Source: Zanthoxylum bungeanum (Eukaryota; Streptophyta; Magnoliopsida; Sapindales; Rutaceae). Taken from it: a DNA stretch of 64,000 bases. Location: the NCBI GenBank assembly GCA_019454045.1, contig SKCR01031814.1, positions 1-64,000 of the forward strand, written 5' to 3'. The position numbers and the translations under genes are program-made. Positions 58,337 to 64,000 of the stretch are shown in pieces. Under the pieces are notes generated by a model that saw only the letters and a list, made by a program, of their open reading frames with translations, was not told where the DNA came from and did no database searches. Numbering within the stretch: the stretch's first letter is position 1; the number at the start of each line of letters is the position of its first letter.

Positions 58337-59037
58337 TCATATAGTGTCTTGTCCAATCTTCTGTGAAGTAGCTTGTTCAGAACGTAGTTGACGGAAAGCA
58401 AGGCTTCCCCCCCATAAGTTCTGGGGCAAACCAGAGCTTGTCAATATGACGTTCATCATTTCTTTCATCGTTCTATTTTTTGCGCTTAGCAATCCCGTTT
58501 TGTTGAGGCGAATAATGAGCAGTAGTTTCGTGAATAATTCCATGATTGGAACAATATTCACCAAATAGTGACACATATTCACCACCTTTATCACTCTTGA
58601 TTCTCTTGATTTTCTTGCCAAGTTGATTTTCAACTTCGTTCTTATAGTGTATAAAGCTCTCAATAGCTTCATCTTTGCTCCTCAGCAAATACACATAATA
58701 GAATTTTATGCTATCATCGATAAAAGTGACAAAGTACTTTTCTACCGCCTCTTGTTTGCACAATATTCATATCACACACATCAATGTGTACAAGTTCTAA
58801 AGGTTCAGAACTTCATTCTATGGAATGAAATGATGTTATATGTATTTTTGCTTTAACATATGCCTCACATTTATGTTGGTTATCAATTATAAATTTAGGT
58901 ATAAGGTCCATGTTAATTAATTTACGCATCGTATCATAATTAACATGTCCTAACCTCTCATGCCATACATTTTGTGACTCAATAATATAAGCAGAAAATA
59001 TAGCTTTATTATTAGCACTATGTCGATTGACATTCAT
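58337..59037 (-). pseudogene. E6 pre-integrase and integrase core
   Basis: The pre-integrase zinc region VWHERLGHVNYDTMRKLINM occurs near 58960. The catalytic core (58763-58473) shows VTFIDDSIKFYYVYLLRSKD, KRIKSDKGGEYVS and HETTAHYSPQQNGIAKRKK, so two acidic catalytic positions can be seen. Stops and a frame change interrupt it near 58470. Confidence 0.85.
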
Positions 59038-59214
59038 TACATTGAATTTGAAAATGCCCTCAGTGAGGTATCATTTTCCTACATAAACATCATTTTTGGT
59101 CAATACAAATTTATGAGAAACAAATACAAGCTTAAAACCATTCTCGCTAAGGAGAGAGCCCGAGACCAAGGTCTTCCGAATATCAAGAATATGCAAAACA
59201 TTCTTCAATGCAAG

Positions 59215-59433
59215 CTATTTTACAGATGTCATCTTCAGAACCACTGTGTCATGTCCAACCACTTTAGAGGTAGACGATTTTCCCATTATCAGATGATCGC
59301 CGCCATCGACCTTCTGATACGAGGAAAACATCTTGCTATCACCACAGATATGACGAGTAGCCCCAGTGTCTACCCACCATTCTCTCGGATTCCCAACCAA
59401 GTTGGCTTCAGTTACCACTGCCGATAGGTTCAT
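59215..59433 (-). pseudogene. E6 aspartic protease
   Basis: The motif REWWVDTGATRHICGD (catalytic Asp in DTGA) is followed by MFSSYQKVDGGDHLIMG. It is preceded by linker sequence and followed by a frame break near 59215. Confidence 0.85.
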
Positions 59434-59499
59434 CTTTGAGATTTCATCAGTCAGCTGCTCATCTTCAGTGACATGGGCCTCATTTTTCTTTTTCTTGCC

Positions 59500-60294
59500 C
59501 TTGTCCCGAGACTTCTTGTTTCTGCAGTCCTTTGTTATATGACCATTTTTTCCACAGTTGTAGCACTTCTATTTGAACTTCTTGTTACCTTGGGAAGAAT
59601 CAGCTCCACTGTTCTTTCTCTTTTTGCTACCATTTACACCATCGACGATGTTGGCCTTAGACTTCATAGTCTTGTAGCTAGTCTTCTCAGACTTACTGTT
59701 GTTCTATTTGATCCTCAATCGGACTCCAAGGTCTTCAAGGTTCATATGCTTCTTTTTGTGTTTCAGATAGCTCCTGAAGTCCTTCCATGATGGATGCAAC
59801 TTTTCAATGATGGTGGTAACTTGAAACGTCTCACTGAGTTGCATCCATTCATCCAATATTTCATGAATGATCAATTACAGTTCACCCAACTGAGACATTA
59901 CTGTTCTTGAATCTACCATTTTGTAGTCCAGGATCATACCCACGATAAATTTCTTTTACCCGACATTCTCGGTTTTGTATTTCTTCTCGAGAGATTCCCA
60001 GAGAATCTTTACAGAAGTCATTCCTTGGTACACATTGTACAGGGTATTGTCAAGTCCACCCAAAAGGTATTTCTTGCATAAGAAGTCGCCAGATTACCAT
60101 GTCTATTCTCGCAGTTGCTTGGCTGTTTTCGTTTCACCCTCCACAGGACCCGGAGGATCTTTGAGGTACTTAGCCAACTTGAGAGTTGTCAGGTAGAACA
60201 ACATTTTGCTCTGCCACTGTTTAAAATTTACCCCACCAAACTTTTCCGATTTTTCTCCATGAGCGACCGATACTGTGATATTTCCGCTAGCCAT
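59500..60294 (-). pseudogene. E6 gag with CCHC zinc knuckle
   Basis: ATG at 60294 begins MASGNITVSVAHGEKSEKFG, then GVNFKQWQSKMLFYLTTLKL, a copia gag start. Other frames continue to a canonical zinc knuckle CYNCGKNGHITKDC (59565-59524; CX2CX4HX4C). The frame is broken by stops (for example after KQLRE near 60103). Confidence 0.85.
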
Positions 60295-60643
60295 ATGTAA
60301 TTGGAAAAACCAACAGAGGTCAATAAGTCTACAAAAGATAAATTGCACAACGATCAATAAATGATGTTGTTCAAGTGATATATCAAGTATCCATTCGTTG
60401 TTCTAATTGGACAGTAATACCAATAAATAGAGGTCCTTGAATTTTCGACTAAGGTTTCTTATGAAAAGTAAATAAATGAATATTCCCAGAGGACGAGGGG
60501 GGTCCGGAGTAACCACTTAAATCCCTGACCACTTAGGCTCTTATCGCCTTTTTGACACAATATCCTTTAAACACTTTTTCAATAGAATCTCTTAGCAATT
60601 CAAACTTAGTATTACACTTCCAATTTCACAATACAATGTCTGT

Positions 60644-60682
60644 GTGTGTGTCTATATATATATATATATGTGTGTGTGTGTA
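60644..60682. repeat. GT/TA dinucleotide microsatellite
   Basis: Runs of TGTGTGTGTG, then TATATATATATATATA, then GTGTGTGTGTGT in the E6 leader. Confidence 0.85.
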
Positions 60683-60944
60683 TTAATCAACCAAGATTTG
60701 ATGGAATTACTTGTGTAAGATTACACTTTTAATTCTCACTCAAATATGCAACACACAATTAAATTTCAACTTTATCATTATGTGTATGTTTGTGATAATT
60801 GAACACCCTAATAATAACTTAAATCTATACTACCAAGTTTATTGTTTTACAATATATGATTTTGCTAAGTTAATATTATAAAATATTGTAAGTTTATTTT
60901 AAACTAAAAATATTTCCAGAGCCAATTTCGTTATTGTCGTGTTC

Positions 60945-61275
60945 GTATCTTCGTTCGAACGAGGCTGACCAGTGTGTGCACGTTCGTGTAGCGTTCGTAA
61001 ACGCGTTCGAACGAAGTGTTCCAGAGATTTCACGTTCATGTAGCGTTCGTAAACGCGTTCGAACGAAGTGTTCCAGAGAGTTCACGTTCGTGTAGCATTT
61101 GAGAACGCGTTCGAACGAAATATTCCAGATAGTTTACGTTCGTGTGACGTCCGAAAACGCGTTCGAACGTTCTAAGGAAAAAGGCTTGCGTTCGAGTTGC
61201 GTTTGAATACGCGTTCGAACATTCTTATGAAAATTCAAATTCTTGCATATGCGTTCGTCGGGTGTTCGAACGGCC
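60945..61275. repeat. Minisatellite with a period of about 52 bp and TTCGAA palindromes in the E6 leader
   Basis: ACGCGTTCGAACG recurs at 61001, 61053, 61105, 61157 and 61209. Each is preceded by CACGTTCGTGTAGCGTTCG-type sequence and followed by AAGTGTTCCAGAGA. CpG-rich, between the 5' LTR and gag. Confidence 0.92.
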
Positions 61276-61375
61276 TTACGTATTTTTCATGCATAGAGTA
61301 TATTTTCCAGAAAATTTCTTATCAAAGCATGCGAATTTTCATCTAACAACACCAATGTTAATAAGTTCTCAAGAT

Positions 61376-61980
61376 TGTTGGGGTAATTAGTATCATTAAC
61401 CGAAATTAACATGCATTAAATAATCAAAAACCCGAACGCAAACTCAAATCTACACTAACATGCCAACTTAGACAAAAACCCTAAAACTTGGAACACGAAG
61501 AAAACTTGGTAAATGACGAAACTTGCAGTCCAAGTCGAGATATATCTCTGTCCTTAAGAACTTATTAGCCCCGTCTCGGTGCTCTACAGGTTTTGTGGCT
61601 AACGTCCTCCTAAGATAACTTGGATTCTTCTTCTTCAAGGGGCACTCCTTAAGAAGATATTGAACTTTGATAATGGAGAAACTCTCTTTGACTCAAAAAT
61701 AATAATATGAGACTCACAAATTCGGATGGATTCAGATCTCTTTAGAATGAACATGAAAGCTTTCTTATAAAGGCATGGAATGGTGCCTTAAGGGCACCCT
61801 TTGATTTGGGGTGCAACCCTCCAGAGGGTTATACCTCTCCCATGCACCACTTGGAGTCTAGAAGTATGTTCTTCTAAATTGAAGGACATGTACCTACATG
61901 TATGTACCTTTCCCATGAGGTATCATCCAAGAGACATGTCCCTCTTTCATCAACACTCAATATTTGAAGAATTTACAACA
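61376..61980 (-). repeat. E6 5' LTR
   Basis: 605 bp. Divergence from the 3' LTR is visible but modest, several percent by eye, suggesting an insertion that is not recent. Confidence 0.93.
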
Positions 61981-63958
61981 TTGATGTATGTATATAGGGC
62001 TTTGTCTAGCTGCAATGAACCGATTTGTTACCTATGTTGATATGGTCATGTTTCGGACTATGTCTGATTTGTGCGCACGACCCATGTATTAGATGCCTGA
62101 TATTTTCATCCAGTCGACTTGGTTCTTGGATGTCTGATACATGTTAGGATAAGTCTAGTTTTGGTTAAGGTATCTGTTTAGATGAGATTCATCTCATACA
62201 TATTCCAAAATAGGTAACGAGTCACGTACAAGCTTCATTTGATCGTTTTGATATACGGTTTGCGTAAGTATATTTTGGTTGTGTCTCTCGTTCATTTCTG
62301 ATATACATATATGTATATTAGTATATCCTTAATCAATTTACTATTGATGATTATGGTACAATTGTTATGTAGAAGATTTGGACAATTGTATAAGTTATGT
62401 TTATGAGTTTGGATATGTTTGTATGTAATTTGAGTTTTGAACGTTAGAAAAGTTTTGCTTATAAAGTTTCTGATTTGTATCATGTATGCCTCATGAAATT
62501 CAGTTTTTAGATTTGTATACATCTATGTAATTTCAGAGGACTTTGTAAATGAAGAGCATAAAGAATAGTACCAAGATTGAAAGATTTTCAGTACAATATG
62601 TTAAAGACTTTCCAACAACTTATATTTATATGATTATATGTATACGTACTATTATCAAGGTTTATTCTCGTCTTTTATGGTATAAGTGTGATTACTTATT
62701 GGATTTTATAACTCACACCATAATATAAATATTGTAGTTGTAGTTGTGGTCCATTTTATAAATATATGGTGATCTTGATTCATGATCGTTCATGCGGTGA
62801 TATGAGAATGAAGCATCTTATATGATGTGATCATATATGATTGGACCCAGATATAAATGAATTTCTTCTAAATATTTGTTTAAATGTATGTTATTGTACT
62901 ATAAAATGATGATGATGATGTAACGATGAAAACTTATTAGTAAAATTTTCCCAATTATTTTTAAATTTGTAGTTACATAAGGAGATGTTGATTTTAAATT
63001 TTCAGATGATTTTCAAGGTCTCTATGACAAGTTTTGAGAAAAATATTTTTGAACACTTCATCACTCATAATTTAAACCTTCACCGAAAAGTCAAAACCAA
63101 CATTAACTGTCCATTCATAAAATACATTAGAATAAAGGAAATCTTCTAAAATCACTCCATGAATAATTATGTTTTAAACGAATTGAAATAAAACTTGGTG
63201 ATTATGCGAATGCGAGGAAGTCGGATGTTTTTTACAAAATTAATCCCCGATTTCGGATTTTTGAAAATCATCCCATTCATAGAAATATTCATTTTCTCAA
63301 TTCTTTTTTAGAAATTTTAATCACCTCTCAATTTATGATTGTTTAAATTTTTAGTGATTTTTGGAGGATATTGAGAAATGAGTTGTAATTTTTTTTTCCA
63401 ATCATATAAAATGTCAACTTCACTCTTCCTAATTAATTTCTAATTAATCTCTAAATATTTTCAATTAATCGCAAATCATTTAGGGAAAACAAGAGATCTC
63501 CTCAAGTTGGATGGGATCTCTTCCCTTATCGGGGAGATAGAGAAATCGAATCGAGTATTAACGGAATGGACTAGAAAAGAGGGACATGGAGATACAAGGA
63601 AGGTAACCTTCTTTTTGTTCATTTTATGAGTCCATAGAAATGCGAATATTTGTGAACAAAAGAAACTGTCGATTTCTGATTAAACGGCAAAACAAAGCTT
63701 GTCCGAAAAAGAGAGTATAATTGGGCTGGCTCTTTTGAGCCTGGACTCATTAGAGGCCCACTGGATCCTTTAAGTTTGGGATCATTACAGGCCCACTCTA
63801 TGACTGACTGGTACAAGAATATGATCTATGAGATATGAATGTTCATTTCTGCATTGTCACTGACAAGCTACATTGGCATGGCTATAAAAATGAAGCATCC
63901 ATCATCACAGTCACTTGAAAGCCAGTTAATAAGGTGCTAGTCTTATAAAATAACATAC
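61981..63958. other. AT-rich DNA right of the retrotransposon nest
   Basis: Apart from the copia-LTR-like fragment I see no gene. Trimer runs (GATGATGATGATG near 62908) and long AT-rich tracts are present. At 63878-63886 a GGCTATAAAAATG box lies on the plus strand, about 110 bp before an ATG at 63986, but too little follows to judge it. Confidence 0.4.
62735..62890 (+). mobile_element. Decayed copia-LTR fragment related to E5
   Basis: GTGGTCCATTTTATA, GATCGTTCATGCGGTGATAT and AAGCATCTTATATGATG parallel the E5 LTR at about 18268-18400 (GCGGTCCATTCTATA, GATCGTTCATGTAGTGACAT). Similarity is about 70 percent by eye. No ends or target duplication are found. It may be a relic of an older related element or of the lost E5 3' LTR. 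Confidence 0.55.
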
Positions 63959-64000
63959 CTTCTATCCTTTTCGTTGCTTCTTCATCATGGGCGATACCCA
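63959..64000 (-). CDS. Possible exon end of a minus-strand gene at the window edge
   Basis: On the minus strand a frame is open from the edge to 63959 (GIAHDEEATKRIE) and is followed at once by a strong donor, AAG|GTATGT. Only 42 bases are visible, so this could be chance. Confidence 0.2.

Larger units (their letters stand above)
55133..61980 (-). mobile_element. E6: Ty1/copia retrotransposon, nearly full length but broken
   Basis: LTRs are 61376-61980 (5', minus strand) and 55133-55735 (3'), about 604 bp each, plus-strand ends TGTTGG and TTTACAACA. Flanks GTGAT (55128-55132) and TTGAT (61981-61985) match at four of five bases. Next to the 3' LTR, ATCCCCCACA gives a purine tract on the minus strand. 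All copia domains appear in the order gag, protease, integrase, reverse transcriptase, RNase H on the minus strand, with many stops and frame changes. No clear tRNA-Met primer site is seen next to the 5' LTR. Confidence 0.93.

Noticed and set aside
63878..64000. TATA-like box and ATG (63986) as a plus-strand gene start
   Set aside because: Only five codons are visible and an overlapping minus-strand exon end with a good donor is equally likely; not decidable here.

Overview
This is nuclear DNA of a flowering plant, very probably a dicot. The evidence is a split nuclear gene with 16 coding exons and plant-type introns, AT-rich intergenic DNA, and a deep nest of plant-type Ty1/copia and Ty3/gypsy LTR retrotransposons. 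The species cannot be named from the sequence.

Gene-bearing left quarter (1-17.2 kb). The window opens with the 5' end of a minus-strand gene for a small charged, probably coiled-coil protein (two exons visible). After about 3.4 kb of AT-rich intergenic DNA comes a complete minus-strand UPF2 gene (nonsense-mediated mRNA decay; 4165-15871). All 16 coding exons could be joined in frame to give about 1,239 residues. It looks intact and is the only clearly functional host gene here.

Nested retrotransposons (18.0-62 kb). The outer layer is a Ty1/copia element (here E5). Its 5' LTR starts at 18004, ends at 49371, and has been split by three separate insertions: (i) a 2.4-kb solo LTR (S1, 18539-20952, TSD CTAAT); (ii) an Athila-like element E1 (21696-31505, TSD ATTTA); (iii) a Tat-like gypsy element E4 (31723-48892, TSD GTATG). 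E4 in turn holds E2, a second member of the E1 superfamily (34241-45638, TSD TATAG), and S3, an opposite-facing solo LTR of E4's own family (46607-47252). E2 holds a 3.1-kb solo LTR (S2, 38068-41173, TSD CCTGG). Downstream of the E5 leader and gag/protease lie E3, a solo LTR related to E2 (52802-54721), and E6, a broken but nearly full-length minus-strand copia element (55133-61980).

Most notable content. E1 and E2 both carry, between the pol remnant and the 3' LTR, an intron-less gene for a LONELY GUY (LOG)-type cytokinin-nucleotide phosphoribohydrolase-like protein. It has a shared C-terminal tail made of a basic patch and an EAR-like LDLNL motif. Both copies are now broken; in E2 the gene is split by S2. 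This looks like a host gene captured by an LTR-retrotransposon family and passed on through transposition. E1 also encodes a 139-residue Cys-rich ORF of unknown function between pol and LOG, with traces in E2. The U3 regions of the E2 and E3 LTRs carry dense arrays of CACGTG (G-box/ABRE-core) sites just upstream of their TATA boxes. Several CpG-rich palindromic repeats and one module of about 100 bp are shared between otherwise unrelated elements.

The right end (62-64 kb) is AT-rich, with a decayed copia-LTR-like fragment and a possible exon of another minus-strand gene at the edge.
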